This document shows positions 37,063-46,925 of a DNA stretch of 64,000 nt, one piece after another. The translations under genes and the position numbers were made by a program. Source of the stretch: Nostoc foliaceum FACHB-393 (GTDB taxonomy: Bacteria; Cyanobacteriota; Cyanobacteriia; Cyanobacteriales; Nostocaceae); NCBI RefSeq assembly GCF_014698505.1, contig NZ_JACJTD010000010.1, positions 113,758-177,757 of the forward strand, read 5' to 3'. The notes beneath the pieces are model-generated. The model ran no database searches and was not told the origin of the DNA. It saw only the letters and a program-made list of their open reading frames with translations. Positions within the stretch are counted from its first letter, which is position 1; each line of letters starts with the position of its first letter.

Positions 37063-38526
37063 ATGAGTAATTCTGTAGATTTTAGTGGTAGACCATTTCA
37101 TTTCATTGGCATCGGTGGTATAGGTATGTCTGCTCTGGCATACGTTCTCGCCAAGCGTCAATTTCCAGTATCAGGTTCGGATCTTCGTCCTAACCACATT
37201 ACGCACAAGTTGGAATCTATCGGTGCTCATATTTTTGGTAGACAAGAGGCAAGCAATCTTGAATTCTTTCGCCCTCAGGTATTGGCGAATGCAGTAGTAT
37301 TAAATTCACAAGAAGAATTATCTACTGTTACTAACTCAAAACTGCCTCAAGTCATTTGTTCAACAGCAATTAACACGAATAATTTAGAATACAAAGCAGC
37401 CCTGGAATTAGGTTGCCCAATTCTACATCGTTCAGATGTACTAGCAGCTTTAATTGCCGATTATCACAGTATTGCAGTGGCAGGAACACACGGCAAAACT
37501 ACAACCAGTAGCATGATTGGCTATATGCTTCTGGAAGCAGGTCTAGACCCAACTATTTTAGTAGGTGGCGAAGTTAATGCTTGGGAAGGTAATGCTCGAT
37601 TGGGACAAAGCCAATATTTGGTAGCCGAAGCAGATGAATCTGATGGTTCCTTGGTAAAACATGCTCCAGAGATTGGCATCATCACCAATATTGAACTCGA
37701 TCATCCTGACCATTACGATACATTAGAAGAAGTCATTGATATCTTCCAGACATTTGCTAAGGGTTGTAAAACGTTAATAGGTAGCATTGACTGTGCTACG
37801 GTGCGCGATCGCTTGAAACCCACAATCAGCTACAGCTTACACTCAGATACCGACGCTGACTACACCGTTACTAATATCGATTATCGTGCTGATGGCACTA
37901 CGGCTCTAGTTTGGGAAAGAGGCAAAGCTTTGGGCGTGTTGAAGTTGCGCCTGCTAAGTCGACACAATCTCAGCAATGCTCTAGCAGCAGTGGCTGTTGG
38001 TCGCGCCTTGGGCTTAGAATTTGGAGAAATTGCCAAAGGTATCGCCACCTTTGAAGGAGCAAGACGCCGCTTTGAGTTCCGGGGTGAAGTCGATGGTATT
38101 ACCTTCATAGATGACTATGCTCATCATCCCAGCGAGATTCGCGCTACTCTCGCCGCAGCACGTTTACAAGCAAGACCAGGGCAAAGAGTTGTTGCCATCT
38201 TCCAACCCCATCGCTATAGCCGTACACTGACTTTTTTAGAAGAATTTGCCGAGTCGTTTACCCATGCTGATTTGGTTGTGCTGACTGATATTTACAGTGC
38301 TGGTGAACCCAATTTAGGGCAAATTAGTGGTGAAGATCTGGCGGCGGAAATTGCTAAACAGCATTCGCAGGTAGTTTATCAACCAACTTTACCCTCAGTG
38401 TGTGAGTTCTTGCTGCAAACACTACGCCCAGGAGACTTGGCGCTGTTTTTAGGGGCTGGGAACTTGAATCAGGTAATTCCTGAAATAATTACGGCACTTT
38501 GTGAGCCTGCTAAAGCCACATCTTAA
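37063..38526 (+). CDS. murC: UDP-N-acetylmuramate-L-alanine ligase
   Basis: 487 residues; the ATG follows AAGAGGAG. MurC adds L-alanine to UDP-MurNAc, the first amino acid of the peptidoglycan stem. Motifs are FIGIGGIGMSALAYVLA at the start, the ATP-binding loop AGTHGKTTTSSMIG, EADESDGSL and the C-terminal FIDDYAHHPSEIRATL. It is followed by murB, with 124 bases between them, an order usual in cyanobacteria. Confidence 0.98.
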   Translation: MSNSVDFSGRPFHFIGIGGIGMSALAYVLAKRQFPVSGSDLRPNHITHKLESIGAHIFGRQEASNLEFFRPQVLANAVVLNSQEELSTVTNSKLPQVICSTAINTNNLEYKAALELGCPILHRSDVLAALIADYHSIAVAGTHGKTTTSSMIGYMLLEAGLDPTILVGGEVNAWEGNARLGQSQYLVAEADESDGSLVKHAPEIGIITNIELDHPDHYDTLEEVIDIFQTFAKGCKTLIGSIDCATVRDRLKPTISYSLHSDTDADYTVTNIDYRADGTTALVWERGKALGVLKLRLLSRHNLSNALAAVAVGRALGLEFGEIAKGIATFEGARRRFEFRGEVDGITFIDDYAHHPSEIRATLAAARLQARPGQRVVAIFQPHRYSRTLTFLEEFAESFTHADLVVLTDIYSAGEPNLGQISGEDLAAEIAKQHSQVVYQPTLPSVCEFLLQTLRPGDLALFLGAGNLNQVIPEIITALCEPAKATS

Positions 38527-38650
38527 GTGGAAACTTTGCGAAGTTTTATTTCTGAGCAAAGTGCTCTTCTAGCAACGGTTCCCTAGGTTAACTCTATTAC
38601 CGTATATTGACGGTAAATAAATGTAAAAATTTTACCAATACAAAGTAAAG

Positions 38651-39649
38651 ATGACAATTTCCCAGGCAGCTGGAAACGTCTGCACAGTTTCTGCTTTGAA
38701 TACAAAGAAACATCAAACAACTAATTCAGTGGAGAGTGAAGTAATTTACTTACCTAGTACTGATTGTGCAATTAAGTCCCAGGCGTCCTTGTCAGCGTTC
38801 ACTTCCTATAGAGTTGGGGGAGCAGCTGATTTGTACGTTGCCCCCCGAAACTTAGAAGCACTGCAAGCAAGTCTTAAATACGCGAAAGAACGTGATTTAA
38901 AGGTGACAACACTGGGAGCAGGTTCTAACTTGCTAGTGAGCGATGGTGGTATATCAGGTTTGGTGATTGCTACTCGTCATCTCCGCTTCAGCAACTTTGA
39001 CCCAAATACAGGTCAATTAACCGTTGCTGCTGGAGAATCAATTCCTAGCTTGGCATGGGCAGCAGCAGAATTAGGGTGGCAAGGATTGGAGTGGGCTGTT
39101 GGTATCCCTGGAACAGCCGGAGGTGCCGTGGTGATGAATGCAGGGGCACATAATAGCTGTATTGCAGATATGTTAGTTAGCGCCCAGGTACTTTCACCCG
39201 ATGGTACACTGGAAACTCTTACCCCTGAACAGTTAGGTTATAGTTACCGGACTTCATTATTGCAAGGTGGCGATCGCATAGTTACCCAAGCCACCTTACA
39301 ACTTGCGCCAGGTGCAGACCCAGCAAAAGTTGTGGCAATCACGAAAGAACACAAAAAGCATCGGTTGAGCACCCAACCATACAATTTCCCCAGTTGTGGC
39401 AGTGTATTCCGCAATCCCAAACCTTACAGTGCTGGCTGGTTAATTGAACAAACTGGTCTGAAAGGTTACCAAATTGGTGGAGCACAAGTAGCACTACTCC
39501 ATGCTAATTTTATCGTTAACCGTGGTGGGGCAAAAGCTAGTGATATCTTCTGTCTCATTCGCCACATCCAACATCAAGTACAAGAACGTTGGTCTATTAA
39601 TTTAGAGCCAGAAGTCAAAATGCTCGGAGAGTTTCAAGGTGCTTGTTGA
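38651..39649 (+). CDS. murB: UDP-N-acetylenolpyruvoylglucosamine reductase
   Basis: 332 residues. MurB reduces the enolpyruvyl group with NADPH and FAD to make UDP-MurNAc, the substrate of the enzyme encoded just upstream. It has the FAD-binding [15 protein letters not shown] and [30 protein letters not shown], and the proton-donor Ser in [12 protein letters not shown]. This is the type I form. The first 45 residues are poorly conserved. Confidence 0.97.
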   Translation: MTISQAAGNVCTVSALNTKKHQTTNSVESEVIYLPSTDCAIKSQASLSAFTSYRVGGAADLYVAPRNLEALQASLKYAKERDLKVTTLGAGSNLLVSDGGISGLVIATRHLRFSNFDPNTGQLTVAAGESIPSLAWAAAELGWQGLEWAVGIPGTAGGAVVMNAGAHNSCIADMLVSAQVLSPDGTLETLTPEQLGYSYRTSLLQGGDRIVTQATLQLAPGADPAKVVAITKEHKKHRLSTQPYNFPSCGSVFRNPKPYSAGWLIEQTGLKGYQIGGAQVALLHANFIVNRGGAKASDIFCLIRHIQHQVQERWSINLEPEVKMLGEFQGAC

Positions 39650-39842
39650 AACTTTTAATTCAGGAAATGAGGAAATGGGGAATTGGGGAAGAAACTTTAT
39701 ACTTTATTCTCTACCCCCTACTCCTTATTCCCTATTCCGTATTCAAGAATGCATTAATTATTGGTAAAAAAAGAGGCAAATTACTTACCGCATCTATAAT
39801 TGAATTTGATTTGTTATTCAACGCACAAGCGTACAAATAATT

Positions 39843-40190
39843 ATGACAGGAAAAGGACAGGGATTCGGCTTTGGCTTAGGAAAAATGAAGGAACTGGCCG
39901 AAGCTTTTAAGAAAGCACAGCAAGTTCAAGAAGGCGCAAAGAGACTCCAAGAAGAATTGGAGCAAATGGAGATTCTAGGAGAATCTGGCGGTGGTCTGGT
40001 GAAGGTAATTGTCAGTGGTAACCAAGAACCCAAACGGGTAGAAATTTCTCCAGATGCTCTAGGGGAAGGTGCAGAAGTTCTTTCTGATCTCGTGACAGTG
40101 GCAATGAAAGAAGCCTACAACAAGTCCACAGCAACAATGCGCGAACGTATGGAAGAATTGACCAGTGGACTGGAACTTCCTGGATTTTAG
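39843..40190 (+). CDS. YbaB/EbfC nucleoid-associated protein
   Basis: 115 residues. A glycine-rich N-terminus is followed by [20 protein letters not shown], then [21 protein letters not shown], both typical of YbaB/EbfC. The family binds DNA as a dimer with tweezers-like helices and is implied in nucleoid organisation. It is on the same strand as murB and the phosphatase gene. Confidence 0.95.
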   Translation: MTGKGQGFGFGLGKMKELAEAFKKAQQVQEGAKRLQEELEQMEILGESGGGLVKVIVSGNQEPKRVEISPDALGEGAEVLSDLVTVAMKEAYNKSTATMRERMEELTSGLELPGF

Positions 40191-40193
40191 TCA

Positions 40194-40250
40194 AGAGTCA
40201 TTGGTCATTGGTCAAATGACAAATGACTCTTGACAAATGACAAAAAATAT
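40194..40250. repeat. Heptamer repeats, inverted (GTCATTG/AATGACA)
   Basis: TCATTGG units are followed by the reverse AAATGAC units. GAGTCATT and AATGACTC also pair. It lies between the YbaB and phosphatase genes. Confidence 0.8.
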
Positions 40251-40252
40251 CT

Positions 40253-40738
40253 ATGGCTTACAAGTTGCTGTTTGTCTGCTTAGGTAATATCTGCCGATCG
40301 CCATCGGCAGAAAACATCATGCATCATCTAATTGAGCAGGCTGGTCTGAGCGATCGCATCCTCTGTGACTCTGCTGGTACATCTAGTTATCACGTTGGTA
40401 GCCCGCCTGACAGACGCATGAGTGCTGCGGCTGCTACAAAGTTGGGAATTAAGCTGCGTGGTCGAGCACGCCAGTTTCAAAAGTTAGACTTTCAAGACTT
40501 TGATTTGATTTTAGCGATGGATCAAGAAAATTATGAGAACATCCTCACTCTTGATCAAACTAAGCAGTATCAGCATAAAGTGCGTTTGATATGCGAGTTT
40601 TGCTCTCGACATACGCTGAAGGAAGTTCCAGATCCCTATTACGGTGGTCAAGAGGGATTTAATCGGGTTATTGATTTACTGATCGATGCTTGTGAAGGTC
40701 TGCTTACATACGTTAATAGCCAACAATCGATAATTTAA
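40253..40738 (+). CDS. Low-molecular-weight protein tyrosine phosphatase
   Basis: 161 residues. The phosphate loop C9-L-G-N-I-C14-R15-S is at the N-terminus, as the family requires, and the general acid is the Asp in VPDPYYGG near the C-terminus. It removes phosphate from tyrosine; in bacteria such enzymes often reverse Wzc-type kinases. A Wzc-like gene lies at 51.6 kb, so a functional link is possible but not shown. It is convergent with the LuxR-type regulator. Confidence 0.95.
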   Translation: MAYKLLFVCLGNICRSPSAENIMHHLIEQAGLSDRILCDSAGTSSYHVGSPPDRRMSAAAATKLGIKLRGRARQFQKLDFQDFDLILAMDQENYENILTLDQTKQYQHKVRLICEFCSRHTLKEVPDPYYGGQEGFNRVIDLLIDACEGLLTYVNSQQSII

Positions 40739-40805
40739 AGTTATGAGTGAGGAGTTAGGAGTTAAGAGTTACCTCTTTTCTTGTTAACTCCTCACTCATA
40801 ACTTT
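40737..40805. repeat. 21-bp perfect inverted repeat made of heptamers
   Basis: The left arm is 40737-40757 (AAAGTTATGAGTGAGGAG and three more bases) and the right arm, its exact complement, is 40785-40805. A TTTTTT run follows the right arm. It lies between two convergent genes and looks like a bidirectional terminator built from short tandem repeats. Confidence 0.88.
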
Positions 40806-40806
40806 T

Positions 40807-41490
40807 TTATTCCACCAAACCATGCTTCATTGCAAAACGCACTAATTCCGCTCGGTTGCTGGTTGAAGTTTTTCTCAATAAACTACTAACGTACTTTTCC
40901 ACTGTTCGAGGACTCAGGTGTAGCTGATGACCCATTTCAGCATTAGAAAGACCATGAGTTAATAACTCTAGAACTTCCTGTTCTCTATGAGTCAGCGATG
41001 AGTGCAGATGGGATTTTTGAATTTGAGTGGACAGAGAATTATGGGCATCCCCCGCTTTTGTCGAGGCGGAAATGCCCAAACTCTCTTTATGAGAAAATCT
41101 ATACTCCGATTGAATAATTTGCGATCGCTCCAAAAGATTGCGGATTGCTGCTGCTAACTCTTCCAGTTCAAAAGGCTTGGGTAAATATAAATCACACCCT
41201 GATTGGTAGCCCAAAATTCTTTCCTGGGTTTTAGTCCGGGCGGTTAATAAAATTACAGGCAATAACCGAAACACTGGTTGTTGACGCACCCGACGCACTA
41301 GTTCGTAGCCATTCATCTGCGGCATCACGATATCCGTAACAATCAAATCCGGATGATACTCATCCACCATGACCAAAGCCTCTTGACCGTCATTAGCCGT
41401 GATCACAGAGTAGCCAGACAGTTCAAGATAGTCACTAACAGACAGACGAGTGCCCAAATCATCATCCACTACAAGGATCGTCAAGGGCAT
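40807..41490 (-). CDS. NarL/FixJ-family response regulator
   Basis: 227 residues from the ATG at 41490; an upstream frame to 41562 is less natural. The receiver domain starts LTILVVDDDLGTRLSVSDYL, with the phosphorylated Asp in LIVTDIVMPQMNGYE and the Lys in YLPKPFELEEL. The C-terminal LuxR-type helix-turn-helix is HREQEVLELLTHGLSNAEMG with LHLSPRTVEKYVSSLLRKT. No kinase is adjacent. The target is unknown. Confidence 0.95.
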   Translation of the reverse strand: MPLTILVVDDDLGTRLSVSDYLELSGYSVITANDGQEALVMVDEYHPDLIVTDIVMPQMNGYELVRRVRQQPVFRLLPVILLTARTKTQERILGYQSGCDLYLPKPFELEELAAAIRNLLERSQIIQSEYRFSHKESLGISASTKAGDAHNSLSTQIQKSHLHSSLTHREQEVLELLTHGLSNAEMGHQLHLSPRTVEKYVSSLLRKTSTSNRAELVRFAMKHGLVE

Positions 41491-42136
41491 GGACAATACA
41501 CCCCTAGCATTTTTTTTACCCAGAAATTTGCTTCTACGCGCTTCATCAGTGAACACAGGCAAAAATAGTGTTCTTATGTTTCATCCTATGACAGGATTAC
41601 CAGCTAATGACTGCCTACAGGGTTGATTTATAAAGAAAATCTTAAAACTTTAGGAAGGGTTAACGAAGTTTAACTCTCCTTTGAGTCGCTCTGTTTGGGA
41701 GGCATAGAGAGCTTTGTAATTTGTAACAACTCATCAATAAGGCAGAGTAAATACCCATTATAGTGTAAATTAATATTAAATTAATCAATAATTTCCCAAA
41801 AGCTAAGTAAGGATAAATATCTTTTGTTTTTTATCCTTTGTAATTAATCCTTAGCCAATCACTAATGATTATTGGTATCATACCAATTCTTTGTGAAACT
41901 ACACAAAATCAGGCTTAGTCAGACTTGGTGCTTGAGCAACTGATTCTATCGAACCTCACGGGTAATCTCGGTATCAGATAACTTAAAAGTTGCCAGAAAA
42001 CTCTTAATTATGAACTTAGAAAAGCTAAATTAGTGATATACAGTTCAGCATTTATAGCGGTTCTAAGATCCACCCCATAATTCACAAGCCAATCCAAATA
42101 ATTTTTTAGGTACATTTAAAGCACACAAAATTATCA
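41491..42136. other. Divergent intergenic region, regulator/smpB
   Basis: About 645 AT-rich bases between divergent genes. No gene, RNA or repeat array is recognised. It should contain both promoters. Confidence 0.4.
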
Positions 42137-42604
42137 ATGAGCGACAAGAACGAAGGTTACAAAGTTATTAGCGACAATCGTCAAGCCCGTTATTTGTATG
42201 AAATTCTGGAAACTTACGAAGCTGGAATTGAATTGACAGGAACCGAGGTTAAGTCGATTCGTGCGGGTAAAGTCAATCTCCAAGATGGCTATGCTTTGCT
42301 TCGCAATGGTGAAGCATGGTTGATCAATGTGCATATCTCGCCTTATAACGCTAGTGGACAATATTTTAATCATGAACCACGGCGTACACGCAAGCTGCTG
42401 TTGCATCGCAAAGAACTCCGCAAGCTAATTGGCACAGTAGAACAGCAGGGTTTAACTTTAATCCCTTTGAAAATGTATCTCAAACGAGGCTGGGTAAAAG
42501 TGAGTATAGCCCTTGGCAAAGGTAAAAAGCTCCACGATAAGCGAGAAGACCTGAAACGACGCCAAGACCAGCGTGACATTCAACGGGCAATGAAAAATTA
42601 TTAA
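42137..42604 (+). CDS. smpB: SsrA-binding protein SmpB
   Basis: 155 residues, the normal length. SmpB carries tmRNA to stalled ribosomes. Recognised parts are YEAGIELTGTEVKSIRAGKV near the start, ISPYNASGQYFNHEPRRTRK in the core and a basic C-terminal tail (GKKLHDKREDLKRRQDQRDI) that enters the mRNA channel. Confidence 0.98.
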   Translation: MSDKNEGYKVISDNRQARYLYEILETYEAGIELTGTEVKSIRAGKVNLQDGYALLRNGEAWLINVHISPYNASGQYFNHEPRRTRKLLLHRKELRKLIGTVEQQGLTLIPLKMYLKRGWVKVSIALGKGKKLHDKREDLKRRQDQRDIQRAMKNY

Positions 42605-42785
42605 GCATCAGTATCGCCGGACTACCACACCAGAGTGAGAAACGGATTGAGGTAAAAAGTATGTTGTATATCCACAGCGTGAGTTATGAAAATGCCCAGT
42701 TTATAGCCGCAGATTGATTTTGTTAGGGTTGGGAATCGATACAGTGGTGAGTAACTTCGGATGGCATAAGGAATTGTCACAACTT

Positions 42786-43067
42786 ATGAAAAGTAATTTC
42801 ATTACAGCTGTTGGTGCTGGCGTTCTCACCTTGAGTATAGGAATTTTACCCTTAACTCTATCCGCACAAGCTCAGACGACAACTGACCCCGGAGTAAATA
42901 CTACTCCAAGAACGACCACTTACGATAATCGCGATGGTTTTGATTGGGGTTGGCTAGGATTAATTGGTCTATTAGGTCTAGCTGGTTTAGCTGGCAAAAA
43001 GCGTGACGATGAACCGACCCGTTATCGTGACCCTAATGCTCCAGGAGCCACTACCTACAGGGACTAG
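42786..43067 (+). CDS. WGxxGxxG-type small exported protein
   Basis: 93 residues from the ATG at 42786; a longer frame from 42714 would bury the signal peptide. A signal peptide, about 1-28, is followed by a short Thr/Asp-rich region. The motif WGWLGLIGLLGLAGLAG, with the basic KKRDDEP after it, matches the WGxxGxxG class of cyanobacterial C-terminal signals. The motif resembles a sorting or anchoring signal but its processing enzyme is not established. An exosortase gene lies 5 kb away; a link is speculative. Confidence 0.85.
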   Translation: MKSNFITAVGAGVLTLSIGILPLTLSAQAQTTTDPGVNTTPRTTTYDNRDGFDWGWLGLIGLLGLAGLAGKKRDDEPTRYRDPNAPGATTYRD

Positions 43068-43086
43068 ACAATTCAAAATTTAAAAG

Positions 43087-43119
43087 TTGTCAGTTGTTGA
43101 GTAGAAAAACAACTGACAA
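43087..43119. terminator. Bidirectional terminator-like hairpin
   Basis: A 12-bp perfect stem (TTGTCAGTTGTT at 43087-43098, complement 43108-43119) with a 9-base loop. It lies in the gap between two convergent genes. Confidence 0.75.
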
Positions 43120-43129
43120 TTTAGTCATG

Positions 43130-44548
43130 TTAGTTTACTGTTGGTTCTGAGTTAGATGAATTTGTTTGGTTTTGAGCTAAAGGTGTCCAATAGCTGGCAA
43201 TTAAGGCAACAATGAGCCACCAGAGGGTATTAACCTCAGGACGATACCAGACAGTATCTACAGTGCCGTGAGCTAGCATACCCAACAAAATAGCGATCGC
43301 TCCAATTAACCAAAATCCCTCTACACTTCTGAATTGTCGCAGTCGTCGCACTTGTAGAAATGCCGTATTAAATGTGACAATTATTAGCCAGAGAAAGCAG
43401 GCTAAACCAACAAAGCCAGTTTCTACAGTCACTTCAAAGAAAATCGAATAAGCACTCAAAGCAGTGAAACGAGGGCGTTGGTAGAGGGGATAAACTTTAT
43501 TAAAAGAGTTGTGACCAGGGCCAATGCCGAAAATCGGGCGATCGCGAATCATCTCAAAGACAGCATCCCACACATTTAGGCGAAAATTATTACTGCTATC
43601 TTTACGGTCAGCAAAAATACTGAACACTCGCTGGTTGAATGCGGGTATAAATATCACCGCTAGTACTAATACCCCGATCAAACCTCCCAAGACAATCGGT
43701 AGCGACCAAGTACGCCAAAAACGAGGCATTTCCACGCTTTTCCAATAAACTAGCAATGCCATCACAGCCAAAACTGCCACCACCAGTCCAATCCAACCGC
43801 CACGGCTAAAAGTGAGGATCAGGCAAGCAGTATTGACAAGTAGCATTGTTAATGCTAGGGCTTTTTTGAGCCAGCTTTGCCATGCAAAAATTGCCACTAA
43901 GCTAAAAATTACTGCTGGTAGGAGATATCCAGCCAATAAGTTGGGATTACCTAAATAACTGTAGACTCTGGTAGTTTTAGACAGAGGAGATTCTGGGTCA
44001 ACCCAAGTTGCCAGAGCTGTGGCTCCAAAAAACCATTGCCGCAACCCATATACACTGACAATTAACGATATGTGCAGGTAAACGATGATAATCCAAGAGC
44101 GGAGGCGAGGCGACCTTAGTACCCTGGCACAAAGGGCAAATAGTAGCAAATACAAGGTCAACGTTGCCAAGTCGTTAAGTGCCGCCTTTTTTACTGGTGA
44201 TAATGCTGTTGCGACTGCGGCAATTCCCCAGTACAGCAATACCAGTAGGTGAATGGGAGTGACTGAAGAGACATTTGTTGGTGTTGCTTCATCAGATAAA
44301 GTCAACAACAGCCAAAATCCTACACAAGCCACCAGCAACAAGCCCACCAATGTACTCGAAGCAAAAGGTGCAAGCGCATATACTAAGCTGAGTAAAGCAG
44401 CTGCGATCGCATCTCCCCACTGAATCAAGACGCTGGTTTGCCGCCAAGAACTTAACAGTCCTACCAGAAAACGGTGTACGTAACTGGTAGCAAGATATTC
44501 TTTGACCGATAAAGATGATAAAGTAAATCGTTGCCAGACTAAATTCAT
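43130..44548 (-). CDS. ictB: IctB-like / O-antigen ligase-family membrane protein
   Basis: 472 residues from the ATG at 44548 (another lies three codons upstream). About ten to twelve transmembrane helices are visible. The long periplasmic loop with IFGIGPGHNSFNKVYPLYQR is typical of the O-antigen ligase/Wzy superfamily. The overall match is to the cyanobacterial IctB family, once proposed as a bicarbonate transporter. The superfamily suggests glycan ligation or polymerisation as an alternative. It opens an envelope gene region, so the glycan role is plausible here. Confidence 0.88.
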   Translation of the reverse strand: MNLVWQRFTLSSLSVKEYLATSYVHRFLVGLLSSWRQTSVLIQWGDAIAAALLSLVYALAPFASSTLVGLLLVACVGFWLLLTLSDEATPTNVSSVTPIHLLVLLYWGIAAVATALSPVKKAALNDLATLTLYLLLFALCARVLRSPRLRSWIIIVYLHISLIVSVYGLRQWFFGATALATWVDPESPLSKTTRVYSYLGNPNLLAGYLLPAVIFSLVAIFAWQSWLKKALALTMLLVNTACLILTFSRGGWIGLVVAVLAVMALLVYWKSVEMPRFWRTWSLPIVLGGLIGVLVLAVIFIPAFNQRVFSIFADRKDSSNNFRLNVWDAVFEMIRDRPIFGIGPGHNSFNKVYPLYQRPRFTALSAYSIFFEVTVETGFVGLACFLWLIIVTFNTAFLQVRRLRQFRSVEGFWLIGAIAILLGMLAHGTVDTVWYRPEVNTLWWLIVALIASYWTPLAQNQTNSSNSEPTVN

Positions 44549-44818
44549 AAAAAACATTGCGATCAATTAGCCTGCCGACGCAGAACTTGGAATTGATCAT
44601 AATGCGTATGGCTATAAAAAGGTAATAATGTAGATTGAAATTTAGTGATGACGCTCTTACTCATAGCCATCAGCCACCACCTGTAATCTAAAGCACTTCA
44701 ATTAATACTAAGTGAAGACAGCCGTTGATCAACCTTTCACGTACTTAGTACATAACAAAGCATGAATCTGTATTTCCCTATCCTCTATCACCTGTAATCT
44801 GTTCCCTAATAACTCTAA

Positions 44819-46372
44819 TCAGACATCGCCAATTGCTTGTGAGGGAGTCGCCAGTTGCAGTGGTAAAGAAAGCACATAACGATATCCTGATTCTGGTGAA
44901 CCTTGAATCAAAATGTGTCCACTATGCAACTCTGCCAGTTGGCAACTTAGCAATAGACCTAAGCTTTCACGAGAAATACTTCCATGTGATTTAGCTAAAT
45001 TTATACCTGAACTAGCAGCAAAGAAATTTGAGTGATTCTCACTCAAGTTTTGGGAATTATCCACTGCTACTGATGAAATATCCCGTTGCTCCTGGCTTTC
45101 TGTGTGAGTATTATAAGTTGCTACCTCACCTGTCAGCTCCAGCAGCGACAAAGAATTGAGACGGAAGTAGGGATCAACCTCAGTGATGCCGTCCCCCAGC
45201 CAAGGATGGGAAACCCAAATAGTAATGTTGAGCGTATCTTCCTTGTAAGAGACATGAATACGAACAATGCTACCTGTAGCCGACAGTTGAATCACACTGA
45301 AAACTAGGTGATAGAGGATTTGCCGCACCTTGTCTTTATCTAAAGGCCAAATGCGATTGCGTCCCGGTTCAATAGAGAGGCGAATATCTTGCTCGCGGCG
45401 ATTAGCCGCTTCTTCTAGGGTATTGATAGCTTGTTGACAGAGCATTTCAATATCCACAGGAGCTATATTCAGCACAGTTGAGTTTTCATCCATAGCTCCT
45501 AGTTCGGTAATTTCGTTTACTAGGGAAAGTAAGTACCGACCACTGTGTTGGATAATTTCCAAATATTCTCTCTGCTTAGTCGTCAAAGGCCCATAAATCT
45601 CACGTCCTAAAACACTAGCCATACCGAGTACAGATGTTAGGGGCGTGCGTAGTTCCTGAGTTAGCTGATCCAAAAGTTCCAGTTTCAGTTGCTTAGTAGA
45701 AACAGAGTCGCTATCTTTAGTGGCTGGGGTGATTTTAATCTCTGTGTTACGTTCGTCATTGAGTGAAAATATAGGAGCGCTCTTGGGAGTGCTTGATTCG
45801 AGTTTCCCTTGCAGGAGTCGGTTACGCTCAAATTCACTCATGCTCCAACGAGCTATAATTTGTAAAAACTCAATGTCTCGGTTTGTAAAATTGCGCGGTA
45901 CTAAATCCATCACCGCCAATGAACCCAAACAATGTCCCTCAGCATCAATCAGTGGCGCTCCTAAGTAAGCACGAATACCATAATCCTGCACCAATTTGCT
46001 ACTAGCAAGTACTGGGTCTGTAAGTTTATGCGTATCATTAATTACAAATATTTGAAAACTCTCTACTACCTGAGTGCAAAAGGATTCCCGGCGTGCTAGT
46101 TGGCGGCTTTGTGCCAAATGATTCATGAGTCCCAACCTAGATAAGCCCACCGCCGATTTGAACCAATGGCGTTCTTGATCCACAAATCCCAATATGGAAA
46201 TTGGTGCTTCCAAAAAGTGGGCAGCAGTCTGTGTAGCTTCTTCAAAAACCGGAATCGTTTCTGGTTGCCGCAAACCTAAATCTGACAAAGCTTTGAGGCG
46301 TTGTTGTTCTCTTGTTTCATGAGAATCCCAACCATCCTTTAGGGCAAATAATTTGTTTTCAGGCTCTACCAT
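44819..46372 (-). CDS. GAF-domain histidine-kinase-like protein lacking the catalytic His
   Basis: 517 residues from the ATG at 46372; a GTG lies two codons upstream. An N-terminal GAF domain, about 35-190, is followed by a HisKA-like helix pair, about 228-290. Its H-box reads LTQELRTPLTSVLG, with Gln (Q239) where the phosphorylated His should be. The N-box reads HLVFSVIQLS, without the usual Asn, and the G1 region WVSHPWLGDGI is also altered. All three point to a pseudo-kinase. It could act as a scaffold or a kinase regulator; the partner is unknown. It stands alone on this strand. Confidence 0.85.
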   Translation of the reverse strand: MVEPENKLFALKDGWDSHETREQQRLKALSDLGLRQPETIPVFEEATQTAAHFLEAPISILGFVDQERHWFKSAVGLSRLGLMNHLAQSRQLARRESFCTQVVESFQIFVINDTHKLTDPVLASSKLVQDYGIRAYLGAPLIDAEGHCLGSLAVMDLVPRNFTNRDIEFLQIIARWSMSEFERNRLLQGKLESSTPKSAPIFSLNDERNTEIKITPATKDSDSVSTKQLKLELLDQLTQELRTPLTSVLGMASVLGREIYGPLTTKQREYLEIIQHSGRYLLSLVNEITELGAMDENSTVLNIAPVDIEMLCQQAINTLEEAANRREQDIRLSIEPGRNRIWPLDKDKVRQILYHLVFSVIQLSATGSIVRIHVSYKEDTLNITIWVSHPWLGDGITEVDPYFRLNSLSLLELTGEVATYNTHTESQEQRDISSVAVDNSQNLSENHSNFFAASSGINLAKSHGSISRESLGLLLSCQLAELHSGHILIQGSPESGYRYVLSLPLQLATPSQAIGDV

Positions 46373-46925
46373 TGCCACTGCTACCTTAATAATTTCTCGA
46401 TACTGTAATTGATATAAGTCCTATTTCTAGGTTATCAATTGCTATTTTTAAGCATTCCCTAATTTTGCCTCTGACAAACAAGTTGGGGGCAAAAATTTTC
46501 TACCGCTTCCATTAAGTCGGTAATGCGGCCTTTACCAGTTACTAGTTACTGGTGCTGAATGTTCTCTGTTTAGCACTGTTTTAGTCTCTATTGCTTGAGA
46601 TTTTGCAATCAGACTGCGTTAGATTTGGATTTAGTCAGGGTAACCTAAGGCTAAGGATACAATACCAAAGGTCTGTCATTGTTTATGTACAGAAGGGAAA
46701 AATCTTATTGCGATATTCAGCGTAATTTTACTTACAATAATTATATTTATGTAATTTTTATAGCCATTCTTACTCATGACAGCTAGTAGCGATGACTGAC
46801 AATCCTAGATAGTTAATAAAACTCTTCATCCGATAGATTGAACCTATTACAATTTCACACTGAAAATTGTGCAGGCTTTTCTATATTTTTCATCCGAGTA
46901 AATCTCTTTTTGAGGACAACTGGTA
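46373..46925. other. Divergent intergenic region
   Basis: About 550 bases between the pseudo-kinase gene and the aminotransferase. AT-rich; no gene, RNA or repeat array recognised. Confidence 0.4.

Noticed and set aside
39643..39840. 65-codon frame between murB and ybaB
   Set aside because: Covers repeat-like CTATTCC/CTTATTCC sequence and overlaps the murB end; not protein-like.
46372..46378. Active histidine kinase call for the GAF protein
   Set aside because: The phospho-acceptor His is Gln and the N and G1 boxes are degenerate.
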